NCBI RefSeq assembly: GCF_900100655.1
Contig: NZ_FNCE01000007.1
Location: 1-64,000 of the forward strand
DNA length: 64,000 nucleotides
Direction: 5' to 3'
From: Limimonas halophila
GTDB taxonomy: Bacteria > Pseudomonadota > Alphaproteobacteria > Kiloniellales > Rhodovibrionaceae
Under the pieces are notes generated by a model. That model ran no database searches and had not been told where the DNA came from. It saw only the letters and a list, made by a program, of their open reading frames with translations. Positions within the stretch are counted from its first letter, which is position 1. Each line of letters begins with the position of its first letter. This document shows positions 22,805-33,707 of the stretch, in pieces. Made by a program: the position numbers and the translations under genes.

Positions 22805-22900
22805 CCCCACCCCCTCACATCTCCCCCTCCCCTTCGGTGGTGAAGGGGAGGGGGAGAAGGCGGCGCGAGCCAACAGGCCGCGCCGGCAGAGGGGGAGGGG
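22805..22900. repeat. Three-way-junction palindrome, copy 2
   Basis: Outer arms 22805-22816 and 22889-22900 match at 11 of 12 positions. They enclose a perfect 16-bp hairpin (22820-22835/22842-22857) and a 7-bp one (CGGCGCG 22861-22867 / CGCGCCG 22879-22885). It lies between convergent purH and the transporter gene and may stop transcription from both sides. Confidence 0.7.
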
Positions 22901-22935
22901 TTGATCACGCGTTGGCAAAGCGCGTGGCAGCCGCC

Positions 22936-24210
22936 TCACGCCGGCTTCGGTTCGCCCATGTCCACCGCCGGTTTGAGCGGCCACAACAGCGCCAGTCCTA
23001 CCAGGAAAAAGCCCAGCAGCGTCGCCATCCCAGCGCGCTGGCTGCCCGCCAGGTAGGTCACCCAGCCCACCACGGCCGGCCCCGCGAACGCCGTGATCTT
23101 CCCCGACATCGCGTACAGCCCGAACATCTCCGTGCGCACGGCGTCCGGCGTGATGCGCGACATCAGCGAGCGGCTGGCCGCCTGCACCGGCCCCACGAAG
23201 GTGCCGAGCGCACACCCCGCCACGTACAGCCCTGTCGGTGTGCGCACCAGCAGCGCCGCGCCGCCGAACAGCATCAGCCCGAACAGCGAAATGACGATCG
23301 TTCGCTTGGAGCCCAGCCAGTCGTCCACCCACGCGAACCCGAACGCCCCGATCCCCGCCGCGACGTTCATCGCGATCCCGAACATCAGGATGTCGCGAAA
23401 GCCCATGTCGAAGGTCCCCGCCGCGTACACCCCGCCGAAGGCGAACAGCGTGTTCAGCCCGTCCGTGTAGATCATGCGCGCGATCAGGAAGTGCGCGATC
23501 CGCCGGTAGCGCCGCCGCAAGTCCGCCAGCGAACGCCGCAATTGCGCCACGCCCTCGCGCGCGGTCCGCCCGAACGGCTGGTCGCGCGCCGGCCGGTCCG
23601 GCGTCAGCAACAGGAAGGGAAGCGCGAACACGGCGAACCACACCGCCACCACGATCCCCGTCGCCCGCACCGGCTCGGCCGTCTCGGGGTCGAGCGGCAG
23701 CAGCGGCTGCGCCGGCAGCACCAGCAGCCCCAGGCAGGTGCCCAGGCACGCCAGCCCGCCGGCGTAACCCGTCGCCCACGCCCAGCCCGACACGCGCCCG
23801 AGCATGTGGCGCGGCGCCACGTCCGCCAGCATCGCGTTGTAGAAGACCTGCCCGATCTCGAACGCCGCGCCGCCGATCCCCGCCAGGATCACGGCCTGAA
23901 GCAGATACCCCGGCTCCGGCCGGATCGTGAACAGCGCCGCCGCCATCGCCACGGTCACGACCAGGAACCCGGCCACCCACGGCTTGCGCGGCCCCGCGCG
24001 GTCGGCGATCGCCCCCACCACCGGGCTGACCAGCGCGATCACCACTCCCGCCACGGCCGTGCCGGTGCCCCACCACGCCGTGCCCACGTCGCTGTTCGGC
24101 GCCACCTCGCGCGTGACGTACGCCGCGAACACGAACGACATCACCACCGTGGGCCACGCGCTCGACGCCCAGTCGAACAGGCACCACGCCGCGATCGCGA
24201 CCCGGTTCAT
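22936..24210 (-). CDS. UMF1/Atg22-type MFS transporter
   Basis: 424 residues, largely hydrophobic with about eleven or twelve predicted transmembrane segments. The start AAWCLFDWASSAWPTVVMSF matches the W-x-L-Y-D-W-A-N-S opening of the UMF1 family. VSPVVGAIADRAGPRKPW is the MFS loop motif after helix 2, and QAASRSLMSRITP is a conserved UMF1 loop (family form Q..SRS.....P). A substrate for this family is not established. I chose the start at 24210 by family alignment; ATGs at 24234 and 24249 would add an unconserved leader. Confidence 0.85.
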   Translation of the reverse strand: MNRVAIAAWCLFDWASSAWPTVVMSFVFAAYVTREVAPNSDVGTAWWGTGTAVAGVVIALVSPVVGAIADRAGPRKPWVAGFLVVTVAMAAALFTIRPEPGYLLQAVILAGIGGAAFEIGQVFYNAMLADVAPRHMLGRVSGWAWATGYAGGLACLGTCLGLLVLPAQPLLPLDPETAEPVRATGIVVAVWFAVFALPFLLLTPDRPARDQPFGRTAREGVAQLRRSLADLRRRYRRIAHFLIARMIYTDGLNTLFAFGGVYAAGTFDMGFRDILMFGIAMNVAAGIGAFGFAWVDDWLGSKRTIVISLFGLMLFGGAALLVRTPTGLYVAGCALGTFVGPVQAASRSLMSRITPDAVRTEMFGLYAMSGKITAFAGPAVVGWVTYLAGSQRAGMATLLGFFLVGLALLWPLKPAVDMGEPKPA

Positions 24211-24448
24211 CTCGCTGGGGCGGCCTCGCACCATCGCCGGAACGCACACGGGCCGTCGGAAGGGCCGCCGAGGAAATCACATTTCCGCCCAAATTCCAAC
24301 GTGCGTGCGTCACACCGGATTTGTGGTCTGGACCCTACGGAGATCCCCCCGATCGGCCAGTCCGTCCCTCCCTCCGCCCCGTGGACGACTGGCTGGCGCC
24401 GGCCCCGCTTCCGGCGCCACCGTCCCTCCTTCCCGCTTCGGGAAGATC
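24211..24448. other. Divergent spacer upstream of the transporter
   Basis: No gene seen. This GC-rich stretch should contain the transporter promoter on the minus strand, but I see no convincing -35/-10 pair. Confidence 0.35.
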
Positions 24449-24660
24449 GCCGCGGCCTGTTGCCCCCCGGCAGGCCGCGGCAACCTGTTGGCAGGTTGAT
24501 CCCATCTGTCATTCGACACCAACGTCGCATCGGACATGAATGGGTCCCTCACGACCAAAGATGATCTTTGGACCAAGGATGATCCTTGGAACCATCTGTC
24601 ATTCGACATCGGCGTCGCATCGCGACGACTGGGGAACTCACGACCAAAAGATCCTCTTCA
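24449..24660 (+). repeat. Modular hairpin repeat cluster C (before polA)
   Basis: It opens with an 11-bp hairpin (24449-24459/24471-24481), then AACCTG-TTGG-CAGGTT (24482-24497) and body C1 (about 24498-24554). Two adjacent clamps follow, CCAAAGATGATCTTTGG (24555-24571) and CCAAGGATGATCCTTGG (24573-24589), then body C2 (about 24590-24645) and a decayed clamp. The two clamps differ by one base in each arm, exactly opposite, so pairing is kept. No gene lies between here and polA. Confidence 0.85.
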
Positions 24661-24798
24661 CGTGCAGCAAACATACCCAGGCATCGCCGACGACATAACG
24701 TGGCGTTGGACGTCGCCGCTCAGAACCTCGAACAGATGCGATCCAACGCGCTTGCGTTGGTTGATGGAACCCGCGGCCCAAGCCATCCTCCACCCGTC
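24661..24798. other. polA leader
   Basis: 138 bases without a gene. The frame of polA stays open through it but encodes an unconserved, repeat-derived sequence. Confidence 0.4.
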
Positions 24799-27579
24799 AT
24801 GGCGGATCAGCACGACGAAACCTCCTCTGCGGGCGGCACCGGCGACGCGCCGGTGCGCCACCTCTATCTGGTGGACGGGGCGGGCTACATCTTCCGCGCC
24901 TACCACAAGCTGCCGGCGACGATGTCGCGCGCCGACGGCACGCCCACGCACGCGGCCTACGGCTTCACCAACATGCTGCTGAAGCTGCTGCGCGAGATCG
25001 GCGACCACGACGCCCTGGCCGTGGTCTTCGACGCCGACGGCCGCTCCTTCCGCAACGACATCTACGAGGCCTACAAGGCCAACCGGCCGCCCATGCCGGA
25101 GGATCTCAAACCCCAGATCGAGATCTGCCACGAGGCCGTGCGCGCCATGAACCTGCCCTGCCTGGAACAGCAGGGCTACGAGGCCGACGACATCATCGCC
25201 ACGCTCGCCCGCCGCGCCCAGGCCGCCGGGGCCGAGGTCACGATCGTCTCCTCCGACAAGGATCTCATGCAGCTCCTCGCCCACGGCGTGCGCATGCTGG
25301 ACCCCATGGACTTCCGCCCCATCGGCCGCGAGGACGTGGAAAAGAAGTTCGGCGTGCCGCCGGAAAAGGTCGTCGACGTCCAGGCGCTGTGGGGCGATTC
25401 CACCGACAATGTCCCCGGCGTCCCCGGCATCGGCCAGAAGATCGCCGCCCAATTGATCGAGGACTACGGCGACCTGGACACGCTTCTCACTCGCGCGGAC
25501 GAGATCAAGCAAAAGAAGCGTCGCGAGAACCTGCTGGAAAACGCCGAGCAGGCGCGCATCTCCCGCCGCCTCGTGCAGCTGTGCGAGGACATGGACCTGC
25601 GCGTCGACCTGAGCGAGCTGCGCCTGCGCGAGCCCGACAATGAGGCCCTGCGCCGCTTCCTCGCCGAGAACGAGTTCCACTCCATCATCAACCGCCTGGG
25701 CCTCGACAGCGAGGACGCGGAAACCCCGCCCGCGGAGGCCGAGGCCAGCTACGAGCTGGTGCAGGACCGCGCACGCCTCGACGCCTGGATCGCCGAAGCC
25801 GACCGCACCGGCCGCGTCGCCGTGGACCTGGAAACCACCTCGCTGGACGCCATGCGCGCCCGGCTGGTGGGCATCTGCCTCGCCACCGCGCCGGGCCGCG
25901 CCTGCTACGTCCCCGTCGGCCACACCGCCTCGGGCCGGCTGGACGACGAGCAGGCCGCGCCGCAACAGATCGACCGCGACGCGGCGCTCAAAGCCCTCAA
26001 GCCGCTCCTGGAGGATCCCGGCGTCCTCAAGATCGGGCAGAACATCAAGTACGACCGCGTCGTGCTGCTGAACCACGGCGTCGCGGTCACGCCGATCGAC
26101 GACACCATGCTGCTGTCCTACGTCCTCGAAGCCGGGCTGCACGGCCACGGCATGGACGAGCTGGCCCGCCACCACCTCAACATGGAAACCACGACCTACA
26201 AGGAGGTCGCGGGCACCGGGAAGAACCAGGTCACCTTCGACAAGGTGCCGCTGGACAAAGCGCGCGACTACGCCGCCGAGGACGCGGACATCACCTTCCG
26301 CCTGCACGCCGTGCTCAAGCCGCGCCTCGTGCCCGAGCACATGTGCACCGTCTACGAAACGCTGGAGCGGCCCCTCTCGGACGTGCTCGCGCGCATGGAG
26401 CGCGAGGGCATCAAGGTCGACCCGGCCGTGCTCAGCGAGATGTCGCGTGACTTCGGCGCGCGCATGCACGAGCTGGAGCAGGAGATCCACCGGCTGGCCG
26501 GGCACCCCTTCAACGTCGGCTCGCCCAAGCAGCTCGGCGAGGTGCTGTTCGACGAGCTGGGCCTGGAAGGCGGCAAGCGCGGCAAGTCCGGTACCTACTC
26601 CACCGACGCCGAGGTGCTCCAGGGCCTCGCCGCGCAGGGCCACGACCTGCCCGCGCGCGTGCTCGACTGGCGCCAGATCCAGAAGCTCAAATCCACCTAC
26701 ACCGACGCCCTGCAGGACGACATCAACCCCGAAACGGGGCGCATCCACACGGCCTATCAGCAGGCGGTCGCGTCCACCGGGCGGCTGTCCTCAACCGACC
26801 CCAACCTGCAGAACATCCCCATCCGCACCGAGGAAGGCCGCAAGATCCGCCAGGCCTTCATCGCCGAGGACGGGCACCAGCTTCTCTCGGTGGACTACAG
26901 CCAGATCGAGCTGCGCCTGGCCGCCCACGTCGCCGACGAGCCCAGCCTGAAGCAGGCCTTCCGCGACGACATCGACATTCACGCCAAGACCGCGTCCGAG
27001 GTCTTCGACGTGAAGCTGGAGGACATGGACGCGACCACGCGCCGCGCCGCCAAGGCCATCAACTTCGGCATCATCTACGGCATCTCGGCCTACGGCCTGT
27101 CGCAGAACCTGGGCGTCGACCAGAAGGCCGCGAAGCGCTACATCGACACCTACTTCGAGCGCTACCCGAACATCAAAGCCTACATGGACTCCATGCGCGC
27201 CTGGGCGCGCGAGCACGGCCACGTCACCACGATGTTCGGCCGGCGCATCCACATCCCCGAAATCCAGTCCAAGAGCTTCGCCCGCCGCAGCTTCGCTGAG
27301 CGCGCCGCCATCAACGCCCCCATCCAGGGCTCCGCCGCCGACATCATCAAGCGCGCCATGATCCGCCTGCCGGCCGCACTCGCCGACGCCGGCCTGTCCG
27401 CGCGCATGCTGCTCCAGGTCCACGACGAGCTGCTGTTCGAGGTGCCCGACGGCGAGATGGACGCCACGATCTCCGCCGTCCGCCGCGTCATGGAACACGC
27501 CCACGAACCCGCCGTGGACCTCACCGTGCCCCTCGAAGCCGAAGCCGGCACCGGCGCCTCCTGGGCCGCCGCTCATTAG
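24799..27579 (+). CDS. polA: DNA polymerase I
   Basis: 926 residues with all three activities. The 5'-3' exonuclease (about 1-300) shows LYLVDGAGYIFRAYH, GFTNMLLKLL, VVFDADGRSFRN, GYEADDIIATLA and GDSTDNVPGVPGIG. The 3'-5' proofreading site is intact, with D343 and E345 in VAVDLETTSLD. Polymerase motif A is DYSQIELRL (D699), motif B RRAAKAINFGIIYG, and motif C QVHDELLFE (H875, D876). It fills gaps in repair and removes Okazaki primers. The ATG at 24799 gives the family N-terminus. The stop abuts repeat cluster D. Confidence 0.99.
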   Translation: MADQHDETSSAGGTGDAPVRHLYLVDGAGYIFRAYHKLPATMSRADGTPTHAAYGFTNMLLKLLREIGDHDALAVVFDADGRSFRNDIYEAYKANRPPMPEDLKPQIEICHEAVRAMNLPCLEQQGYEADDIIATLARRAQAAGAEVTIVSSDKDLMQLLAHGVRMLDPMDFRPIGREDVEKKFGVPPEKVVDVQALWGDSTDNVPGVPGIGQKIAAQLIEDYGDLDTLLTRADEIKQKKRRENLLENAEQARISRRLVQLCEDMDLRVDLSELRLREPDNEALRRFLAENEFHSIINRLGLDSEDAETPPAEAEASYELVQDRARLDAWIAEADRTGRVAVDLETTSLDAMRARLVGICLATAPGRACYVPVGHTASGRLDDEQAAPQQIDRDAALKALKPLLEDPGVLKIGQNIKYDRVVLLNHGVAVTPIDDTMLLSYVLEAGLHGHGMDELARHHLNMETTTYKEVAGTGKNQVTFDKVPLDKARDYAAEDADITFRLHAVLKPRLVPEHMCTVYETLERPLSDVLARMEREGIKVDPAVLSEMSRDFGARMHELEQEIHRLAGHPFNVGSPKQLGEVLFDELGLEGGKRGKSGTYSTDAEVLQGLAAQGHDLPARVLDWRQIQKLKSTYTDALQDDINPETGRIHTAYQQAVASTGRLSSTDPNLQNIPIRTEEGRKIRQAFIAEDGHQLLSVDYSQIELRLAAHVADEPSLKQAFRDDIDIHAKTASEVFDVKLEDMDATTRRAAKAINFGIIYGISAYGLSQNLGVDQKAAKRYIDTYFERYPNIKAYMDSMRAWAREHGHVTTMFGRRIHIPEIQSKSFARRSFAERAAINAPIQGSAADIIKRAMIRLPAALADAGLSARMLLQVHDELLFEVPDGEMDATISAVRRVMEHAHEPAVDLTVPLEAEAGTGASWAAAH

Positions 27580-27898
27580 AACGCTTGGGCGTTTTATCCC
27601 TTCAGTCATTCGACACCGGCGTCTCGCCGGGATGAATGGGTCACTCACGACCAAAGATGATCTTTGGAAACGTCCGTCGCTCGACACCCGCGTATCACAG
27701 GGATGATTGGGTCACTCACGACCGAGAGTGCTGTTGCGAAGCAAATACCTCCGCGGCTCAGGACACCTCGAAGGGCAAAATGTCGCGGCGGTCTTGGGCA
27801 AGGTGCCGGTCTTCGACAGCGGCCGGCTTCGCGTCTTCGCGTCACGCATTTATACCGAGTAGGCTGGCATCGCCGTGCGACAGCGCGGTATGCTGCCG
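27580..27898 (+). repeat. Modular hairpin repeat cluster D (after polA)
   Basis: Starts on the base after the polA stop with an AACGC-TTGG-GCGTT hairpin (27580-27593) followed by TTTA. Then come body D1 (27596-27650), the clamp CCAAAGATGATCTTTGG (27651-27667) and body D2 (27668-27722). Further on, 27867-27898 (GCATC..CGTGCGACAGCGCGG..) matches 7325-7356 of cluster A with a few mismatches, so a second short module travels with the clusters. Confidence 0.8.
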
Positions 27899-28004
27899 CG
27901 ACCGAACTGATCCGCGTATCCATCCCAAAACCACCGCCGTTTGCGCCGTGCGCGCGCCAATGGCATTCAGGTCGGACGGCGCAGGCAGTGCGGACGGGAC
28001 GGGC
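27899..28004. other. xerC upstream spacer
   Basis: About 100 bases without a recognisable gene or promoter. Confidence 0.35.
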
Positions 28005-28961
28005 ATGACCGTAGAGCCGGGAACCAGGGCCCCCGTATCCTGGGAGGTACGCGACGCGCTCGTGGCGTGGCGGGCGTGGCTGGCGCACGAAAAGCGCGCT
28101 TCGGCCAACACGCTCGACGCCTATGCGCGCGATGTGGACGCCTTCCTGAGCTTCGCGGCCCGGCACACCGGCGGCGCGGTGGACTTCGCGGCGCTCGGCG
28201 CGCTCACCGTGGCGGATTTCCGCGCCTGGCTGGCTTCGCGCTCCACGGCGGGGCTGACGCGCAGCTCCACGGCACGCGCGGTGTCCAGTGTGCGCGGCTT
28301 CTTCCGCTGGCTGGCGCGCATGGGCTACGTGGAAAACGCGGCCGTCCACCATATGAAGGCGCCGCGCCGCCCGCGCCAGGTGCCCAAGGCGCTGAGTGAG
28401 GTGGAGGCCGGCGACGTGCTGCGCGCGGTGCAGGAGGTCGCGGGCACGCCCTGGATCGCCAAGCGCGATCTGGCGGTGCTGCTGCTGCTCTACGGCTGCG
28501 GGCTGCGCATCGGCGAGGCGCTGGCCCTCACCTGCGCCGAGGCCCCCGCGCCCGGACAGGAAGCGCTCACCGTCACCGGCAAGGGGAACAAGCAGCGCCA
28601 GGTACCGCTGCTGCCCATCGTGGGCGAGGCGGTGCAGACCTACTTGGCCGAATGCCCTTATGTCCTGCCGCAAGACGCAGTCTTGTTCCGCGGCGCGCGC
28701 GGCGGGCCATTGGGGGCGCGGCGCGTGCAGGAGCGCATGCAGCAGATCCGCGGCTGGTTGGGACTCTCGGCCTCGGCGACGCCGCACGTCCTGCGCCATT
28801 CCTTCGCCACCCACCTGCTGCAGCAGGGCGGCGACCTGCGCGCCATTCAGGACCTGCTGGGCCACGGCTCGCTGTCGACGACGCAGCAGTACACCGCCGT
28901 CGACAGCGCCGGCCTCAAGCGCGTCTACGACCGCGCGCATCCGCGCGCGGGTGGGGGATAG
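28005..28961 (+). CDS. xerC: Tyrosine recombinase XerC
   Basis: 318 residues. With XerD it resolves chromosome dimers at dif. The N-terminal SAM-like DNA-binding domain (about 18-110) includes WLAHEKRASANTLDAYARDV. The catalytic domain carries the full residue set: R168 (CGLRIGEAL), K193 (TGKGNKQR), H261 and R264 (HVLRHSFATHLL), H287 (LLGHGSLSTTQQY) and nucleophile Y296. Length and motifs fit a housekeeping XerC rather than a phage integrase, and no att-like duplication flanks it. Confidence 0.94.
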   Translation: MTVEPGTRAPVSWEVRDALVAWRAWLAHEKRASANTLDAYARDVDAFLSFAARHTGGAVDFAALGALTVADFRAWLASRSTAGLTRSSTARAVSSVRGFFRWLARMGYVENAAVHHMKAPRRPRQVPKALSEVEAGDVLRAVQEVAGTPWIAKRDLAVLLLLYGCGLRIGEALALTCAEAPAPGQEALTVTGKGNKQRQVPLLPIVGEAVQTYLAECPYVLPQDAVLFRGARGGPLGARRVQERMQQIRGWLGLSASATPHVLRHSFATHLLQQGGDLRAIQDLLGHGSLSTTQQYTAVDSAGLKRVYDRAHPRAGGG

Positions 28962-28986
28962 AAAAATATCGGACGGGGGATAGCGC

Positions 28987-29021
28987 AAAAAAACGCCCCC
29001 GCGCCGGATGACGCGGGGGCG
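28987..29021 (-). terminator. Intrinsic terminator of the phasin gene
   Basis: CGCCCCCGCG (28994-29003) pairs with CGCGGGGGCG (29012-29021). On the minus strand the stem is followed by seven Ts (As at 28987-28993). It is a textbook Rho-independent terminator 27 bases past the phasin stop. Confidence 0.92.
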
Positions 29022-29048
29022 GCAAAGGCCTCGGCTTGTGGCCGGTGG

Positions 29049-29477
29049 TTACGCGGCCACCTTCATGCTGTCGCGCAGCTCGTCGAAGCTCTCGCTCATG
29101 CGCGTGTTGAAGACCTCGAACGCCTTCTGCTGGACGCTGGCGTTGACCTCGGCCAGCTCGCGCAGGTTGCGCACCGTGGTCTCGTAGAAGGTCTTGGCCG
29201 CATCCGTCTGGGCGGCGAGATCGCCGCCGCCGTTCGGGCCGGCCGTCTGCGGCTGGGGCATCTGGCGCATCATCGCCATCTGGCGCTGGACGAGCTGCTG
29301 CGCGCCCGCGAGCGCCGTGCGCTGGATCTCGGTGACGGCGTCGATGTTCTTGCGCTGGCTCTCGGCGAGCTTGTCAGTGTCCACCCCCGGCACCTGGACG
29401 GCGTTCAGATAGGTGCGGGGATCGAACAGCGCGCTGACGTCGCCGTTAAAGAACGGATTGCCCTTGGTCTGACTCAT
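29049..29477 (-). CDS. Phasin family protein
   Basis: 142 residues, mostly alpha-helical. It matches the short phasin family: an N-terminal FDPRTYLNAVQVPGVDTDKL, then AESQRKNIDAVTEIQRTAL, then AGAQQLVQRQMAMMRQM, and a C-terminal amphipathic helix ending in FNTRMSESFDELRDS. Phasins coat polyhydroxyalkanoate granules and control their size and number, so the organism probably stores PHA, although no PHA synthase is in the window. It stands alone with its own intrinsic terminator. Confidence 0.88.
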   Translation of the reverse strand: MSQTKGNPFFNGDVSALFDPRTYLNAVQVPGVDTDKLAESQRKNIDAVTEIQRTALAGAQQLVQRQMAMMRQMPQPQTAGPNGGGDLAAQTDAAKTFYETTVRNLRELAEVNASVQQKAFEVFNTRMSESFDELRDSMKVAA

Positions 29478-29612
29478 GGAGTCGTCTCCGGGGGTTGTGG
29501 GGGAGCCTGGCGCGGGCGGTCGGGCCCGGCGCGGAATATTGTGCGCTGCACAACGCTGACCGGGATGTGAGGGCGGTTGCGGCATGTGTCAAGGCATCCG
29601 CGCGCCACGCAC

Positions 29613-29644
29613 AAAAAAGCGGGGCGACCCGAAGGCCGCCCCGC
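29613..29644 (-). terminator. Intrinsic terminator after pnp
   Basis: GCGGGGCG (29619-29626) pairs with CGCCCCGC (29637-29644). On the minus strand six Ts follow (As 29613-29618). It ends the rimP-pnp transcription unit. Confidence 0.93.
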
Positions 29645-29671
29645 GATGCGAGTCCAGCCGTGGGGCGCGGT

Positions 29672-31783
<2,112 letters not shown>

Positions 31784-31971
31784 CGTCTCTCGGTCCTTTC
31801 AGCTTGCCGCGGCCGGGCGTTTTGCTGGCCGGACCCGCGAAAAGCGCGTTTCCCCCGGCGCGCGGGTCGGGGAAACGCACCTTACGTCGGCCCGGCCGGG
31901 GATGATCTGCCGCCCGCGCGCCGGCCGCAGTCGCGCGAAACGGCGCACCCGTGTCATCGTGCGGCGTGAGG

Positions 31972-32004
31972 GGCGCCGCCCGCCGGGTGCCCGCGGGCGG
32001 CGCC
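31972..32004 (-). terminator. 12-bp hairpin between rpsO and pnp
   Basis: GGCGCCGCCCGC (31972-31983) pairs perfectly with GCGGGCGGCGCC (31993-32004), 14 bases past the rpsO stop. There is no T tract, so it may be a processing site or mRNA-end stabiliser rather than a terminator. Confidence 0.4.
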
Positions 32005-32018
32005 GGCCGCACGGGTCT

Positions 32019-32288
32019 TTAGTGGCGCAGGCCCAGGCGCTTGATCACGTCCTGATAGCGCTCGCGGTTCGTGCGCTTCATGTAGTCCAGCAACCGCCGG
32101 CGCTGGCCCACCATCATGAGCAGCCCGCGCCGCGAGTGGTAATCCTTGTGGTGGCTCTTCATGTGGTCGGTCAGGTTCTGGATCCGCTCGGTGAGGATCG
32201 CGACCTGAACGGCCGTGGAGCCGGTGTCGTTCTCGTTGGCTCCGAACTCGTTGATGAGTTCCTGCTTGCGCTCGCTTGTGATCGACAT
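32019..32288 (-). CDS. rpsO: 30S ribosomal protein S15
   Basis: 89 residues, exactly the usual length. It binds the 16S rRNA central domain early in 30S assembly. Typical sequence: [55 protein letters not shown] and [19 protein letters not shown]. It lies between truB and pnp, the conserved arrangement. Confidence 0.99.
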   Translation of the reverse strand: MSITSERKQELINEFGANENDTGSTAVQVAILTERIQNLTDHMKSHHKDYHSRRGLLMMVGQRRRLLDYMKRTNRERYQDVIKRLGLRH

Positions 32289-32315
32289 CGGTTTTCGTGC
32301 CTCGCTCGGTTTGGG

Positions 32316-33248
32316 TCAGACGTGCAGGATGCGGACCGGGCGAATGGCCCCAGCCTCGAAGCGGGCGAGCGCGACGGCGCGGCCCTGCACCTTGGCGCAG
32401 ACCACGTCGCCGTTCTCCAGCTCCCGCAGGCGCTCGAGGTTGGCGCGTTTGAGCAGCGACACGCTCTGGCCGCTGCGCAGGCGGTTCGCCTCGGCCTCGG
32501 TCAAGGCCAGCGCCGGGATGTCGGCCAGCGCGGTCTCGACCGGAAGCAGATAGTGCTGGAGGGCTTGCGGGTCGTCCATGGCCTCCAGCGCGTCCAGCGG
32601 GATCATCTCCTCGCTGTCGAAGGCGCCCACCCGCGTGCGCCGCAGCGCCGAGAGGTGGGCGGGGGTGCCCAGCGTCTCGCCCAGGTCGCGGGCGAGCGCG
32701 CGCACATAAAAACCCTTGCCGCAGGTGCAGACAAAGGTTGCGTGGTCCCGATCGTCGATCGAGACCAAGTCCAGCGATTCCAGATGGACGGGGCGGGGCT
32801 CGAGCTGCGGGTCGCCGCCTTCGCGCGCGATGTCGTAGGCGCGGCGGCCGTCCACCTTGATGGCGGAGTAGGTGGGCGGGGTCTGCTGGATCTCGCCCAG
32901 GAATTGCGGGATCGCGGCCTCGATGGCCTCGCGCGACGGGCGCGCCGCGCTTTCCTCGGTGATCTCGCCCTCGCCGTCGTCCGTGGTGCGCGCGATGCCC
33001 CAGCGCACGGTGAAGCGGTAGCTCTTCAGCCCCTCCATGATGTAGCCGACCGTCTTGGTCGCCTCGCCCAGGGCGAGGGGCAGGAGCCCGCTGGCGAGCG
33101 GGTCGAGCGTGCCGCCGTGGCCCATCTTGCGCACGCGCAGCTTCGCCTTGACGCGGTTGAGGGCCTGCGTCGAGGTCAGGCCGGCTGGCTTGTCCAGCAC
33201 CAGCCAGCCGCTAAGCCGCGTGGCCTTGGCGTTATCGCTCGTCGTCAT
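32316..33248 (-). CDS. truB: tRNA pseudouridine-55 synthase
   Basis: 310 residues. Makes pseudouridine at position 55 of the tRNA T loop. LSGWLVLDKPAGLTSTQAL opens the fold, the catalytic aspartate sits in GHGGTLDPLASGLLPL, and QQTPPTYSAIKVDGRRAYD and CGKGFYVRALARDLGE are further family motifs; the C-terminus carries a short PUA-like segment. I chose the ATG at 33248; one at 33257 is also possible. Either start overlaps the end of rbfA, implying coupled translation. Confidence 0.97.
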   Translation of the reverse strand: MTTSDNAKATRLSGWLVLDKPAGLTSTQALNRVKAKLRVRKMGHGGTLDPLASGLLPLALGEATKTVGYIMEGLKSYRFTVRWGIARTTDDGEGEITEESAARPSREAIEAAIPQFLGEIQQTPPTYSAIKVDGRRAYDIAREGGDPQLEPRPVHLESLDLVSIDDRDHATFVCTCGKGFYVRALARDLGETLGTPAHLSALRRTRVGAFDSEEMIPLDALEAMDDPQALQHYLLPVETALADIPALALTEAEANRLRSGQSVSLLKRANLERLRELENGDVVCAKVQGRAVALARFEAGAIRPVRILHV

Positions 33249-33675
33249 CGTGTTCATCGGACGTATCCGGGTCCGCGTCCGCCTCGCCCTCGTCGGCGAT
33301 GTCGCGCTGGACGCGCGGGCTGCGCAGCAGGGCATCGATGCGCGCGGCCTCGTCGAACGAGGTGTCGGCGCGGAACCGCAGTTCGGGGGTGTGGCGCAAG
33401 TTGATCGCCCGCGCCAGCTGGTGGCGCAGGTGGGGCGCGGCCCGTTGCAGCCCGTCCACCACCGCCGCCTGGTCCTCGGCCGCGAAGGGCAGAACGTAGG
33501 CGGTGGCGAGCTTCAGGTCCGGGCTGACGCGGACTTCGCTGACGGTGATGGAGACCCCGGCCAGCGCCGGATCCTGCAGCTCGCTGCGGGCGAGGATGTC
33601 GGCGAGCGTGTGCCGGATCTGCTCGCCCACGCGCAGCTGGCGCTGGCTGGGGCCCTTTTCCTGACGTCGACTCAT
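33232..33675 (-). CDS. rbfA: 30S ribosome-binding factor A
   Basis: 147 residues. Single KH-like domain protein needed for late 30S maturation and 16S 5'-end processing. Motifs: RQLRVGEQIRHTLADILAR, VSITVSEVRVSPDLKLATAY and LRHTPELRFRADTSFDEAARI. The C-terminus adds a strongly acidic tail of alternating Asp and Glu, common in alphaproteobacterial RbfA. The ATG at 33675 fits the family; the upstream frame is not conserved. Confidence 0.96.
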   Translation of the reverse strand: MSRRQEKGPSQRQLRVGEQIRHTLADILARSELQDPALAGVSITVSEVRVSPDLKLATAYVLPFAAEDQAAVVDGLQRAAPHLRHQLARAINLRHTPELRFRADTSFDEAARIDALLRSPRVQRDIADEGEADADPDTSDEHDDDER

Positions 33676-33707
33676 GATGCACCCGGCAATCGGGCCCGGG
33701 ACGGGCG

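Noticed and set aside
24586-24798. N-terminal extension of polA or a separate leader peptide
   Set aside because: The in-frame sequence is made of repeat DNA and has no conservation with DNA polymerase I; the ATG at 24799 starts the family homology.
28005-28961. Integrase of a mobile element
   Set aside because: Size, motifs and neighbours fit housekeeping XerC. No att duplication, tRNA target or cargo genes are seen.
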